DNA of 64,000 bases from Physcia stellaris (taxonomy: Eukaryota; Ascomycota; Lecanoromycetes; Caliciales; Physciaceae): positions 1-64,000 of the forward strand of contig JABSSW010000055.1 of the NCBI GenBank assembly GCA_018902385.1, read 5' to 3'. Shown in pieces: positions 1 through 12,659 of this stretch; position 1 is the first letter of the stretch; the number at the start of each line of letters is the position of its first letter. Below the pieces are notes generated by a model. The model was given only the letters and a program-made list of their open reading frames with translations, did no database searches and was not told where the DNA came from. Both the position numbers and the translations under genes were made by a program.

Positions 1-1815
1 TTTCGAAAATTTGCAAACGAAAATTGTGATTTTTCATGTTCGCAAACAAAATTTTTTGATTTTCGTTTGTTACACGCATATCGGCGTATTGTAATCAGAA
101 ATTAGACGATATTTTTGTCAAAAATTTTCGTACAAAATCAAATCGTTATTCATATTAAAAATCAAAACAATCAATAATTGTATAAAATTCATTTTTGTTT
201 CAATTAAATTTAATGAAATTAACGACGTCAACAATTTTATCATTTTTCAATTGCATTTTGTCAAAAAATATTTGTAATTTTAATTTCAACAAATCGACAA
301 TATGTTGAACAATGAAACAATAAAAAACATTCGAATTTGCAAATACAACGACGCGACGTTTTTTTTGCGTTCGCATCGAAACGTAATCACGTTTTCGACA
401 TACGTTTATTAACATTCAAATTGATTAAAAACATCAATTTGTTTTCGATTGTATTTTTGAAATGTACGAATTTTTTCACGAATTTCAAAGTTTCAAAATT
501 TCGACGTTTTATATTTGACATTTTCGAAATCGTGATTGCGATAAACAAAATTTGTTCATTTTCAATTATCAAATCGTTTTTTTGTCGATTTTAAACAATT
601 CATCGCGATTATCGTACAATTCATGCGACGACGATTTCAAACGTTTTTCGAATTTTTGTTTTTGTCACGATTTTTATCGTTTCGACGAAATCGTCGATTT
701 GACGAATCACTTTTGACACGATAAAATTTGAACAAATTGAAAACAAATGATTCGTTTGATTACAATTGTACATTTTTCGCGAAAACATTTATAACGTTTA
801 AATTTTTTTGTTGTTTATTGTTTTGAACGACAAAAATTTGTGTCGATTAATTCGTCGTTAAAATTGTTCGAAAAACACGAAAAACATATTTTTTTGTATT
901 GACATTTTCGTGTTTCGAAACATTCGTCATCATATTGTGCAAATTCATATTCGAATACATTTGATTTTGATTGAAAATGTAATTTCGAATATCGATTTTG
1001 AATTCGTCACGATATTTTTTTTTGATCGCAAATTCAATAACGTGTTCGCGAATGTTTTCGTATATCGACGTGAATTTGTTATTGTAATCGACGATTTTGT
1101 TGTATGCGTCAAATTGAATGATTTCGTTGTATATTTTGAAAAATTTTTGTTGTCAATCGTGCTCGTTTCAACGAACGAAAAAACATTTTTTGAATTCGAA
1201 TCATTTGTCATCAAATTTTTGCAAATGAACAAACAAAAAAATAAATCATTCGACAATTTTGTTTTCGAAATATTGTTCGATGACGATAAAAACGTTGATT
1301 TTGTTAATTAAATGTGAATTGAACACATGAAATTTTTCGTGTTTGAATAAAAAATTTTTGATTTCAACATGATTACGTTCACGTTTTTGAAAAATTGAAA
1401 AACGACGATCGATGATTTAATCATCGAAAATGATTTGCGTTTCAATTTGCGCGTCAAACAAAATAAAATCAAACAAATGATCGTCGTCGTTAAAATTAAC
1501 GATGTTCGCAAAAAATTGATTGTGATTTATGAATAAATTGTTTCGTGATGTACGTTTACGATCGCGACGAAATTGATCGTTTAATTGAACGACGATATTA
1601 ACGACGACATTATTTTCGACGACGACATTATTTTCGACAAAATCGACGTTTTTTTCGTTCGAATTTTCGACGAATTCGTCAACGATTTTATCGAATTGAT
1701 TGTCGAATTTTGTTGCAATGTTCGCAAAATTTGAAAAATCGAAAACAATCGTACGTTGTGAAAAATCATTTGAACGATCACGACGACGTTTTAAATTATC
1801 ATTTTGAATAAACAT
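1..1815 (-). mobile_element. Decayed retroelement fragment with Gag-like protein, partial
   Basis: Minus-strand reading from about 1815 leftwards gives a hydrophilic N-terminal stretch rich in Asn/Asp. Around 950-1150 there is a segment with the spacing of a retrotransposon Gag (an acidic-aromatic block followed by KKKYRDEFK-like residues). Further left lies a stretch that could be the Gag-protease junction. The fragment runs off the left edge of the window, so pol would lie outside. Decay is very heavy, with dozens of breaks. Seen: the pattern of residues. Inferred: family, probably Gypsy-like. An unrelated repeat cannot be ruled out. Confidence 0.35.
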
Positions 1816-2270
1816 GATGATTAATGAATAAAAAACTTTAAAAATTTTGAATTTTCAAATGAATATCAAATGCAACGAAAGCAATTTGAATTGACAAAAA
1901 ACAATGAACACAATCAAATACATTGTAAATGTAAAAAAAATGATATTATCAATGTAAAAATTCAAAATTAATAAAATTAATGTGAGAAATCGTTTGATTT
2001 TATATAATAAATTAATCGCAAAAAACGCATAATTGATTTTGACAAAATTCAAAATCAAAATTAAATTTTGAATTTTAAACGAATATATCGTTTCGATTGT
2101 CGAAATGTTTTCTGTCAAACAATTTGATCATTTACACGTATCAAAACAACGATATTAAAATTAATATTTTTTATTAAAAACAAATCATCGATCAATTAAT
2201 TAAATTTCAAAATTCGTCGCAATAAACAATATATAAAAAATTTGAAAACTAAATATACGATTTTTTTAAA
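1816..2270. other. AT-rich spacer, nothing recognised
   Basis: About 450 bases of CpY-depleted AT-rich DNA between the minus-strand Gag-like fragment and the plus-strand chromovirus. It could hold the 5' LTR of the former or the start of the latter, but no matching LTR copy is visible elsewhere in the window. Confidence 0.4.
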
Positions 2271-3534
2271 AAAACGTATAAAAAATTGTTCGTTTTAATC
2301 TGTTTAAATTGAAAAAAAAATGTCGAAAATGTTGATGAAAAAATTATTAATAAAAAATCATTTTTGACAAATTTTTTGATAATTGAACGACAATTTAATT
2401 AAACAAAAAATGTTTAGTTTAAATCATTTTTTTGATTAACGATAATTTTTCAAATATCGACGACGATAAATAAATTTCGATATTTTAATCACATTCGACG
2501 TTGAATCGAAAAATTAACAATTTTTTTTTCGAAAACGCGAAAAAATTATCAAAATTTGTTTACGAAATTTTCAACATAATATTTTTAACGAATTTTATTG
2601 TAAATTTTTAATTAAAAAAATAAATTTGTTTTCGAACGATAAAAAATCATAATTTATGATTTAATTGATATCGATATTTTTGAATACGTTTTCATTAATG
2701 AAGAAATTGCGCAAAAATATGTCATAAATTAAAATTAATTTCAATTTTTTATCGCGATTCAAAAGAATTTTTAATTTAAAAAAAAAAAAAATCAAATTAT
2801 TATTTATCAAATATTGATCAAATGACAATACAAAATCATTCAAAATTTTTCGTTTCATTGTTTATTATCAAAATAAAACAATATTCGTTAATTTTAAAAA
2901 TTTTTGAATGAACAAATTGAAATAATTTTCAAACAATCAACGACGAATGTTTTTTTATTTCGAATTATTGTGATTACGTTGAATTTTTTTGTTATCACGT
3001 TCGTTTATATTTCAGAAATTATTTAATTCGAACAAATAATCGAATAAAACGTTTTATTTTTCATTTTGAACGATTTTTAACGTCGTTTTCATCGACAAAC
3101 GTTCAAAAATATCAAATATTTCAAAAACGATCAATTTCGACATTTTTCGAATAATTTTTTCGTTTTATTGTGAAAAACTCGAAAAAAAAACGAACAATTA
3201 ATAAAAAAAAAATTCTTGATTTCAAATTTCAAATATGTCATTTTAAAAAATAAAAAAAAAAATTTTTCAAATAAATTTTTCAAAAAAACGAAAATTGAAA
3301 ATCATACGCGAAATTCAAAAAATCGATTTTGATCAACATATCAATAAAAAAATTCGACATAATCAAAAAATTTACACGTTGATTTAATCGACGATTTAAA
3401 ATTACAATTTTCGAAATGAAAAATGACGAACAAAATTTGATTTTGATATATCGTTAAATGTCGTTTTTATTGACGCGACGATTTTTCAATCGTTAATCGA
3501 ATTTAAAAAAAAAATCAAAACATTTTCATTAATC

Positions 3535-3967
3535 ATGAAAAAATTGAACGAAATTATTGACAACGTCAAAGAAAAATTAATTAAAATAGAAATTGATTTT
3601 GATTTGAATTTCAAAAAAAAATTTAAAATTATGAAAACAATCGTCGAAAAATTAAAACGTAAAATTTCTGAATTTTTTAAACGATTCGAAAATGTATTCA
3701 ATTCGAAAAAAATCGACAAATTATTTTTTATAAATTTTACGATTACAAAATCGAATTGACGAAAAATTCGAATCAATTATTTCGAAATCGAATTTATTTT
3801 TTATCGTTTAAAAAATTCGAAATTTTTCAAAAATATTTACACGATATTTTTCAAAAAAAATTATCAATTCAAACAAAACGTTTTATATTTTATTCATTTT
3901 ATTCGTCGTCAAATCGAACGAATTATTTCGTTTGTATGTCGATTATCGAAAATTGAACGTTATAATC
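3535..3967 (+). pseudogene. C1 chromovirus: segment leading into reverse transcriptase
   Basis: Fossil coding segment with the Gypsy pre-RT pattern (a FENVFN...K.DKLFF block, then a ...ELTKNSN.LFR.RIY.LS.KE-like block, then an L.KYL.D stretch). It ends exactly at the target-site duplication of element A (AAACG, 3968-3972) and the same gene resumes at 18829. This shared break point shows that A landed inside C1. Confidence 0.65.
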
Positions 3968-3972
3968 AAACG

Positions 3973-4130
3973 TGTTACGATAAATCTGCACATAGAATTG
4001 AAATCAAAATATTTGATCAGAAAAAACTAACGTCTTGACAATTTATTCATATTTCGCATTTTGTCTTTTAGATAAAAACAATCAAACATATTGTATTATT
4101 CATTCAACATCACGATTTATTTTGATAACA
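3973..4130 (+). repeat. Left LTR of element A
   Basis: Begins TGTTACGATAAAT and ends GATAACA; 158 bp. Direct copy at 18673-18823. It retains several CpT/ApG sites (for example CTGCACATAG and TTGATCAG), unlike flanking pol sequence. Confidence 0.85.
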
Positions 4131-4393
4131 TCATCGAATATACGATTACAACTTTCATGATTGTTTTTGAGAAGTTTTTCTAACAACGATCAACGTCGTT
4201 GAAGTCGTATCAACGTCGTTGAATCAAACATCAAATCGAAAAATATCATCAATTTCGTCGAGAAAATTTATTTATTATTGTATTAAAAAACACATCAACA
4301 TATTTAGTCATTTGACGTCAACAAATTTATCTATTTATTTGTTTATTTATTTTTCGATTTGTTTATCGATCGATCACGAATTCTTTTTTCAAA
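4131..4393 (+). other. Left part of element A interior
   Basis: Short stretch between A's left LTR and the target-site duplication of B. It should contain A's primer-binding site and 5' leader. No tRNA-complementary motif is obvious directly after the LTR. No gene recognised. Confidence 0.5.
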
Positions 4394-4398
4394 TCATG

Positions 4399-4717
4399 TG
4401 TAAAAAATAAAAATTCAGAATTTTCGAAAATGCGATTCGCACTTCGTCAAGCAATTCGATTATCGAAATTCGAATGATTTCGAAAAAATCAATTTCAATC
4501 ATTTTACAATTCGATCAACGATAAACTCAACAAATTCATATTGTCAATCGAAATCGATCGAATTCGTACGATTGAATAAATAAAATGTAAATAAAAAACA
4601 ATTGCAAAACGTAATTTGTTTTGTAACGATTAATAAATCAATATATTACATTTCAAGTTATACATTTCTGATGTCAATAATTCATTAAATTATATTATTT
4701 CTAATACGAATTTTACA
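4399..4717 (+). repeat. 5' LTR of Gypsy element B
   Basis: 319 bp, starts TGTAAAAAATAAAAATTC and ends GAATTTTACA. It matches 16699-17017 almost base for base. Confidence 0.92.
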
Positions 4718-4958
4718 TTTTAATCGTTATCATATTTCAGAATGATGTATTCGTGTATATTTAACAAAACACAATTTTGTTGTTTCGTATACATCATGTC
4801 GAATCTTGATAATGATTTTTTTTTTCAATTTGTCGAAAATGCTGATTTATTTTTTTGATTGATTTATTACAAACAACAAATCGAAAAAAAAATCACGAAA
4901 AAAAAATCAAATTTCAAATTCGAATTGTCGAACGTTCGAAATTTGCAATTTTATTTTA

Positions 4959-5173
4959 TGTGACGAGCGTGCATCGAATTCAACATTTGATCAATCATTA
5001 AAATTAACATTCTTATCTTATCACATCGAATGACAGAATCGGAATTCGTTTTGACGCATTCAGAAAATCAAATTTTTACATATGTTTTCGCAAATTTATT
5101 AGATATTTGCTTTTCATTTCGATATTCTCGTGTAATTATGTATTAATATCATATCAATGCATGACATTTCACA
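4959..5173 (+). repeat. 5' LTR of element C' (C-family LTR)
   Basis: Starts TGTGACGAGCG, ends CATTTCACA; 215 bp. Family members at 10786-10997, 22423-22640 and 59616-59833. This copy retains CT/AG sites. Confidence 0.88.
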
Positions 5174-8100
5174 TTATATCGAAATCATTTTAATTTCTTC
5201 AAGTTGTTCGAAATACGACAATTTATTCAATAAACAAAATTTCAAACAAACGCGAAAATTTAAAACGTCATCAATTAAATTTTAGACGTGCAACGAGAAC
5301 GACGTAATTTTGCAAAAACGTGAAATCGAAAATCTAAACGATTTGAATGAAAACAACGAAATAAAAATTTCATTCAGATCACTCTTCAGGAAACAGCGAT
5401 TTCGAGTGTGAATTTTCACGAAAAAAATCGTTTCGATACTCAGCGAAACGACGAGATAATTGTAAACTGTTATCGAAACGACGATTGTTTGATATTTTCG
5501 AACGTGATAAAATTCATTTAATCAACAAATCATGACGACGATTGAAATCATTTGTGACATCAAAAATCAATAAATCAGATTTAGAAAAGTTCAGAAAACA
5601 TCATATCAGAAATATTCGATAAGAAAAAATCGAATCAGAAATTTCGTTATTCGATCGAATTTTTTGAAAAATTCGTTCTTTTGATCGAATTCGAATCATT
5701 TATCTTTTTCGAAAATTCTTCAGAATCAAATTTACTTTATTAGCAATTGATCATTTTCTTCTAGTTATTCGATTGCAAAATTTGATATTTCAATCAAAAA
5801 ACTGTACGAAAATATTGATATCAAGTCAAGAAATTTTCATATTTCGATTCGACATTTCGTCAACATCGAAATTATTTTCTTTGCTCGAAAATCAATCGAA
5901 AAGTCTATTAAATCAACATTTATTTCAGTTTTTCTTTTTTTATTTCAATGATAACATCAATATTCGAATTGAAAAATCAATCAATTTTTTTACAGAATTT
6001 TCAGTATCGACAGTTTCATATCAGTATTTGAAATATTCTTGTTTTTGAGATATTTCAGAAATCACATTTGTTTGTCAGACAAATATTTTTTGATTTCGAC
6101 TTTTTCAACATCGATGATAAAATTGATAACATTTCGAATTCAAATTTCAAATCAATTTTTCAGATTTTTCATATTTTCGTTCAATATTTCGACAAGAATT
6201 CAATATTGAAATCATTCATCTTTTTCGAGAACATTGTTAAAACATATCTGTTTTTCTTATCGATCGATCAAATTTCTGATTTCAACGATAATTTCAATAT
6301 CAATTCTGAAAATTGTTCAAATTTTCATTCAACGCATTTTGATATTAAAATCATTTTTTAAATTCGAAATTTTTCGATTTCTTATTTATTTATTTAACAA
6401 ATCAACATTTGTTTTCTGTCTCGATGTTAAATTCAATATCAATTTTTCAAAATTTTTTTCGAATATCATTCATCAACATTCAGAATCAAGATCATTTTTT
6501 TTGTTTGAAAATATTCAAAAAACATTTATTTTTTTTATCAATCTTTTTTTTTTTAGTCTCAACGATGACGCTAAAACAACAAAATTTGAAAATTTCAATT
6601 TCAAATCGTTGTCAATGATGTCAATTAGATTACGAAACTTGAAAATTCATAATTTTCAATATTTTTCATGTGTTGTTCGAAATCGAAATTCATACGATTT
6701 CGTCTTGCGATTTCTCGAAGAGCAAACGAGCGAAATCGTCGAAATCATTCAATATTTGTTGCGTTTGTTTGCAAAAACAACAAAAATTGAACATCTTTTG
6801 AAAATCTGAAAACGATCAAAAAAAACTAAGACTAATGTTGTCAAAAATGCAAAACGAATCAAATCAAAAGTTTTTAAAATTCAAGAAATTGCAAAATCAA
6901 CATCGAAATTTCAAAATATCGATATTTTCGATTCAACGTTCACAGCGCGAAAATCGACGATTCAGTGAAATCGCGAATTTCTTGCAACATCTTCAACAAT
7001 TCAATATCTGTATCGAAAATCAGATTTGCTTATGTTGTTGTTCAAATTTGTTTTTGAAATTCTGTTTTCGATATCTGATACGATAAACAAAACATTTTGA
7101 AATCAGCATTTTTAAATGAATGAATTGAAATTTTGCGAGTCGAATTCGTCAACGTTTCGTTTGAAAAAAATTAATTAGTTGTTCGAAAATAATTTGCATG
7201 CGATGCGAAAAAAATTTCAATTTCAAAAACAAGTTTCAATCGTTGTACGCAATCAACATGCGAAAAAATCGATCGACAATTCGAATTTCATGATCAAACA
7301 ATCAAATCAACATGCGAAATCGTCGAAAAGTCAACATTTTTCTGTCTGATTCGATTCGTCTGCTTTGCAAAAAATCGTCGAATCGCAAAATAAAAATTCG
7401 TATCGAAATCTGAAATAGTTGTCGAAACGATTATCGCAAAAACGAATTCGATTTTCACGATTTTGATAAAAATTCAATAATATTTAAAATCAATGAAAAA
7501 TTCAATTCAATATTTTCATGAATTTCATTTTCAACGTTAAAGTCAAAAATCAAAAAAATTCTTGTTCGAAAATTTGCAACATTTAATCAATACGCGAATC
7601 TGCATCAATTTTCGAATCAATCATTTCATCAGAATGTTGTTTTTTCGTCTTTTACACTTGAATACATATTCGAATCGACAGAAATGTATTTATTCGACGT
7701 TTTTTTGATTCGTTGAACTGCATAAATTTCTATTGCAAATAAAGCAAATAGTTCGAAATTGATTTTCGAAAAAGTCATTAAATCGAAAATTTCGCATTTT
7801 AAATCTAATGCATCAAATATTGTATCAAAATTGATGAAAAACAATCAATTCAATGTTCATTTACTTCGTCGAAATTTCATCATTTTCTCAAACGCTCGAA
7901 TCAAAGCATCAAAATTGAATTCGTTATTCAAAAAAAAAAAAAAAAAGCTCGTTTCTCAAGATTTCGTCAGACAAATCAATTGCGAAAACGAAAAAAATTC
8001 AGTTGTCATTAACTCGTCTGTTTCGTCAACATCGAAATCGATCTTAAAAAAATTGTTTTATTTGTCGAATCGTTGTTATCTCAATCAAAAAGCATTATTT

Positions 8101-8300
8101 CGAATATTCTTTGTGTCGAAAAACATTACGTCATAAATTAAAACAACAATTCGTTCGTCGTAAAAATCAACGAAACAAAAAATTCAAAAACAAATCGAAT
8201 TGATCGAGCAAAAATCTCGAAAACGAAATTTGAAAATTTCTCGATCAATGCATCAATTTAATATGCGAAATCAAAAAACGTCATTCGTTCAAAAATAAAT
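5174..8300 (+). pseudogene. Decayed Ser-rich coding region of element C'
   Basis: Several overlapping plus-strand frames (for example 5773-6048, 6068-6361, 6234-6809, 6835-7086, 7759-8136) rich in Ser, Phe, Asn and Ile, with a Cys-rich stretch near 7010-7080. I recognise no enzyme. Position and composition fit the N-terminal, Ser/Pro-rich part of the zinc-finger cargo protein or an additional cargo frame. CpT and ApG are kept more often here than in the pol genes of B, C1 or E. Fossil, many breaks. Confidence 0.4.
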
Positions 8301-8399
8301 TGTTTATTTCATTTGCGAAATTTCAAATTCATATTCGAGTTTGCGATAACGTTCAGAACAATCATTTTATTGAAATTTTCAAATTTTCGTTTCTACATT

Positions 8400-9400
8400 C
8401 GAAACTAAGCTAAAATCAACGAAAAAATCAACAACATGTCGACGATGCAATCAGATTTTCGATTTTAATAACAAGTTTCACGAACATATACGCGAACATC
8501 ATGTTCGAAAATTTGTCAAAAATTTGAATTTTCGAATTTTCACATCGAAATTCACATACAAAATCATTGAAAAATCAACAAACATTCGTTCGTTTGTTTC
8601 GTTTATTTTACAAAAACTTTTTATTTTTTTCGCAACATCACGAAATCAAATATTTTCAACGAAAATTGTTTCGCGATTTGTTTCATCAAATGATTCGAAT
8701 TTTTCGATTGCGACACACAAAATCACATCAAAATTCGTGAAAATTGCATCAATCAATGATTTTTTTATTTCGTTCGCAACATTTTTATCAATGTTTCGAA
8801 AATCGATTTCGAAATTTCATTTTTACAATCGACGACTTGTTAACATGTTTCGTGAAATTTTAAATCATTTGATTTGCGACAACATCATAATCAACGATTT
8901 TTTCGCAAAATTTTGATTTTCGTCAACTCGATCGATCATGTTCAATTTTTTCGAAATTTCATTAAATTATCGAAAATCTGTTCGAGATGTTCGTTGAAAA
9001 ATCAAAAAAAAAAAAATTCATTTCAAAATCAAAACAACGTTTTTTTCGAGAATTTTCGTCAAATCAGTCGCGAATTACGATCTATTTCAAATTTGAATTC
9101 AATCAGAAATCGTCAATTAGTCAAAGTTCAAAAAACTCAAAATCGAAAAGTTTGAATCAACATATGTTCGCGAAATTCATTCGCACTGTTTTCAACAAAA
9201 GTCTTTTTGAGAAATCGATCGATTTATCATACAAATTGTCAAATGTCTTTTGTCGTTTGAAGTTTTCGAATTCGAATAAGATTGCAAAATTTTTTTTCAT
9301 TTCTATATTTTTTTTTTTCGACTTTTCTTTTTGTTTTCGCATTCGTTTCGATCATTTTCGCTGCAAAAATGAATTGTATTAACGTTATCAACAAGATCAT
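8400..9400 (+). pseudogene. Zinc-finger cargo gene of element C', decayed
   Basis: Around 8436-8510 the plus strand encodes a recognisable C2H2 finger (TCRRC...F.FNN.FHEHIR..H), very close to the intact finger of the island protein (CRRCKSKFDSNIKLHEHIR). It is followed by an ATSR...IVSR...S.FSIATHK stretch (8630-8760), matching the island's ATPRKPISWAEIASRP and LPIATPK region. An IDDL motif near 8830 matches YLTVDDLHRMF. The order is the same as in the island protein. Fossil with several breaks. The homology is by eye but rests on three collinear blocks. Confidence 0.68.
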
Positions 9401-9429
9401 TTCGATCATTGATCGTGTCGATATTGAAT

Positions 9430-10785
9430 TTGTCGTTTCGAAACGAAATTGAAAAAAAAAACGAAAATAAATAAAATTTTCGAATATTCAATCACGAAAC
9501 ATTTTCAAAAAGATTTAAAAAAATTTTATTGAATGAATCGTAACATCGATTATCGCATGCGTTTAAATATCGATGCGTTAATCGTTATTACGCGAATTTT
9601 GTTAATACAATGAAATTGTTTGTTTCGTTTATAATCGATAATCATTTTAACGCGTTGTTTGTTTACTAATGATCGTCGAAATTACTCGTAAAAAATTGTA
9701 TGAAATGATCATTTTTCAGAAAATTTATTACATTCATGTTTTGTTAAATGCAAAAATCAATTTTCGCATATGCGTAAATATCGATATTAAAGCGCGTTGT
9801 TGCGAAAATTCTATCAACATAACGAAATTGTTCGTTTCATCGAATATTTCGATTTGATGTTGCAAGAAAAACGTTTACATTAATGTTTTCATTTATTCAA
9901 AAGCTCGAATTTTCGATTTTACATTCTAAACTATTTATTAAATTTTGAAAATCGCAAATTTTCGATCGTTTTGTTTATTTTATCATTTACGTTATTTTGC
10001 ATCTTCGAAAATTGATTTAAATCGTTTTTTCTTTATCATTTTCAATGATTTCGATTTCAGATATTTCGATTTTAAAAACTTGATTTAAAATTTCAAATCA
10101 AATACAAGTATCTTTATTTACATCGAAAATCTGATAGAAGCAAATTTTTATAAAAATTCAGAAATTCAAAACGTTGAAAAATTTTTTGTTTCGATCAATC
10201 AGTTGCTTTACGATTTTTGAATTTCAGATATTTTCAAATGATTTATCATATCATTTACTCGCAAATATCATGATTCATGTTTTCGTAATCGAATTTCGAA
10301 TTGAAATTCGAAAACGTTTTCATCTTTTTTATTTTGTATTTGTATTAATCATTTTGAACAAAATGCATGTTCGAAATTTACAAAAAAAAAAACGTCTTTT
10401 CATCATACGAAATGACGCGATATTTTTGCATATTTTAATTGTTTTAATAATTTTTCACATTTTCGATTCAAACGCAAATTTTTTGAAACGTTTTCATGAA
10501 AAAAAAACGATCGTTTCATCATATTATTTTCGAGATTTTTTGACATTCAACGATTTTCGCAAATACAAAATCGTTTAAATTCAAAAAAATCATTTTCGTC
10601 GTTTTCGTCGTTTTTCGTTTTCGTCAATTTTTCGTCAATTTCATTTCGAATTTTGATTGTCGCATTCATTATGAACTGTAACATTCAAGAACAAGTCATC
10701 AAAATCACGTATTTTGTCGATCGATTTAAAAAAAAAAAACAATAAGTTAATCGTTTCGAAACGAAATTGAAAAAACGAAAAATAA
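9430..10785 (+). other. Chromovirus-type 3' region and polypurine tract of C'
   Basis: The segment 9540-9890 is homologous to C1 22000-22260 and C2 59180-59420. The final stretch GTTTCGAAACGAAATTG plus an A-rich purine tract (about 10750-10785) immediately precedes the 3' LTR and matches C1 22387-22422 and C2 59580-59615. A second copy of the same purine-tract motif sits internally at about 9437-9475, at the junction with the zinc-finger cargo. A frame at 10174-10578 is not recognised. Confidence 0.65.
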
Positions 10786-10997
10786 TGTGACGAACGTGCA
10801 TCGAATTCAACATTGAATCATTAAATTAACATTTTTTATTTTATCATATCGAATGACAGAATCGAAATTCGTCTTGACGCATTCAGAAGATCAAATTTTC
10901 TACATATGTTTTGTCAAATTTATTAGATATTTGATTTCATTTCGATATTCTCGTGTAATTATGTATTAGTATCATATCAATGCATTGACATTTCACA
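10786..10997 (+). repeat. 3' LTR of element C'
   Basis: Starts TGTGACGAACGTGC and ends CATTTCACA; 212 bp, followed by the TSD TTTTA. It differs from the 5' LTR at several positions plus small indels, so the insertion is not recent. Confidence 0.88.
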
Positions 10998-11338
10998 TTT
11001 TATTTATTTTTGCTTTTGATTCTGTTTGAAAATTTTTTGTCATGAAAATTATCGAATTTCAAACATCGAATCAATCGAAAAAAAAAAATTACAAAAAATG
11101 AAAAAATATTGCAAACAAATGAAAAATCAATTCACGCAAAACAACGTGAATCGCATGATTCAATTTTCGAATCTAATCAAAATCGCATATGTTGAAATTT
11201 ATTTTAAATCAAATAACAATGCGAACAAATTTTAAAACGCAAAAATCGATTTTCATTCAAACAAACAATACATTTGAAACGAATTCAAAATTTTTTGAAA
11301 AACGACATTGAACGAACAATCACGTTACAACAAAATTT

Positions 11339-11850
11339 TTGAAAAAATATCGCAAACACAAACAAAATCACAATCAATCGATTAAAAATTACAATGTCGA
11401 ACGAATAAATATGTTTACTGAATTGAAATTCGAATTCAAATTCACGAATGCAATGAAATTCAACGATTTTCGTGACGAATTACGTCTGAAATTTCGTTGC
11501 ATATTTTTCAAAAAAAAAAAAATTTTCACAAAAACGAAATTGCTTGAACGATTCAAACGTATGAAAAATGTTCAAATTTTGAAAAAAAATTCAAAAATTT
11601 CAAAAAACGTAAAATTTCGTTCGATATTGACAGTTCTGAAAAATGAAAACGAAAAATTTAAAATTGCGAAATTCAAAAATAAAAAAATAAAAAATGTTAA
11701 CAAAATCAATTCGAATCACGAATCAATCAAATCGAAAAATATTCGAATGTATCGTTGATTCGCTAACGAATTCAAAAAAAAATTCAAAACAAAAATAATT
11801 GTATAAATTGTGACAAATCAAATCATCAAATTGAAATTTGCACAGACAAA
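11339..11850 (+). pseudogene. Element B gag with zinc knuckle
   Basis: Basic, Lys/Asn-rich frame with a Gag-like middle (EFKFTNAMKFNDFRDELRLKF) and a downstream CCHC zinc knuckle at about 11800-11850 (NCDKSNHQIEIC, preceded by a further Cys). Typical nucleocapsid end of Ty3/Gypsy Gag. Fossil. Confidence 0.6.
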
Positions 11851-11991
11851 AAAAAAAAATCATTTCTGTTGATCAATTTTTGAACAATCAAAAAATTAAT
11901 CGATTTGATGATTTTCGTTCAAATCGTTAAAAAAAAAAAATTTTCGAATTTGATTTCGATACGTCGTTTTTTTCAAACATGAACAAAAATT

Positions 11992-12261
11992 ATGTTAACA
12001 AAAAAAAAATTCAAGAAATTTAAAAAATTTGTTAAAATTCGTAAATGCGTTAAAATCAAAATTGAAACGAATACAAAGACGAAAATTAATTTAATAAATC
12101 ATGTTTATGCGAAAAAATTCGATTTTCGTCGTTTTGAAATTCTAAATTGTGATGCAATAACAATTGACAATCATCGTTTGAAAACATATGACGTTTATTT
12201 CGTACAATTCGAAATGTCAAACGTCAAAAAAATCAATCGTTTTTTCGAAAAATCGTTTTGA
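11992..12261 (+). pseudogene. Element B protease-like segment
   Basis: Frame between gag and RT with residues reminiscent of a retropepsin neighbourhood (an INLINHVYAKKF block and a following ITIDNHRLKTYDVYFV block, common in fungal Gypsy polyproteins). Position between the zinc knuckle and RT supports the call. Fossil. Confidence 0.5.
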
Positions 12262-12659
12262 TCGTGAATTTGAATTGAAATTTAACGTTAAACATGTTTT
12301 GAATACAATTTTCGAAAATCAAAATGAATTGAACGACGACAATATCAAGATTTGACGTTGCAAAAAAAAAATTTCATTTTCATCACGAATCGTATCGAAA
12401 ACATCGAATCAAAACAATTGACAAAAAACGTCATCGATAACGAAATCGAAACGTATTTCATGTTCGTACGAATGTATATTGACAAATAATTCGACATGCA
12501 TAAAATGCACGTTTCAAAACGAATTCAAACAAAATTTGCTTTGACGAAAATGAAAAAAAAAATTCGATATCAAAATCGCGTTTTCGAAATTCTGAAAACG
12601 TATTTGAAAAATTCGATAACGAAAATAAAATTTACGAATTATCGAATCATGATTCAAAC

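Larger units (their letters stand above)
4959..10997 (+). mobile_element. Chimeric LTR element C': C-family LTRs and 3' region, zinc-finger cargo; fossil
   Basis: Bounded by LTRs 4959-5173 and 10786-10997 and a perfect TSD TTTTA (4954-4958 and 10998-11002). The LTRs and the stretch from about 9430 to 10785 match the C chromovirus copies C1 and C2, including the purine-rich tract just before the 3' LTR. The interior from about 5.3 to 9.4 kb instead carries Ser-rich decayed reading frames and the zinc-finger gene seen in element A and in the 43.9-47.2 kb island. No RT or integrase is visible. Probably a non-autonomous element mobilised by its chromovirus relative. Broken, many breaks. Confidence 0.75.
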
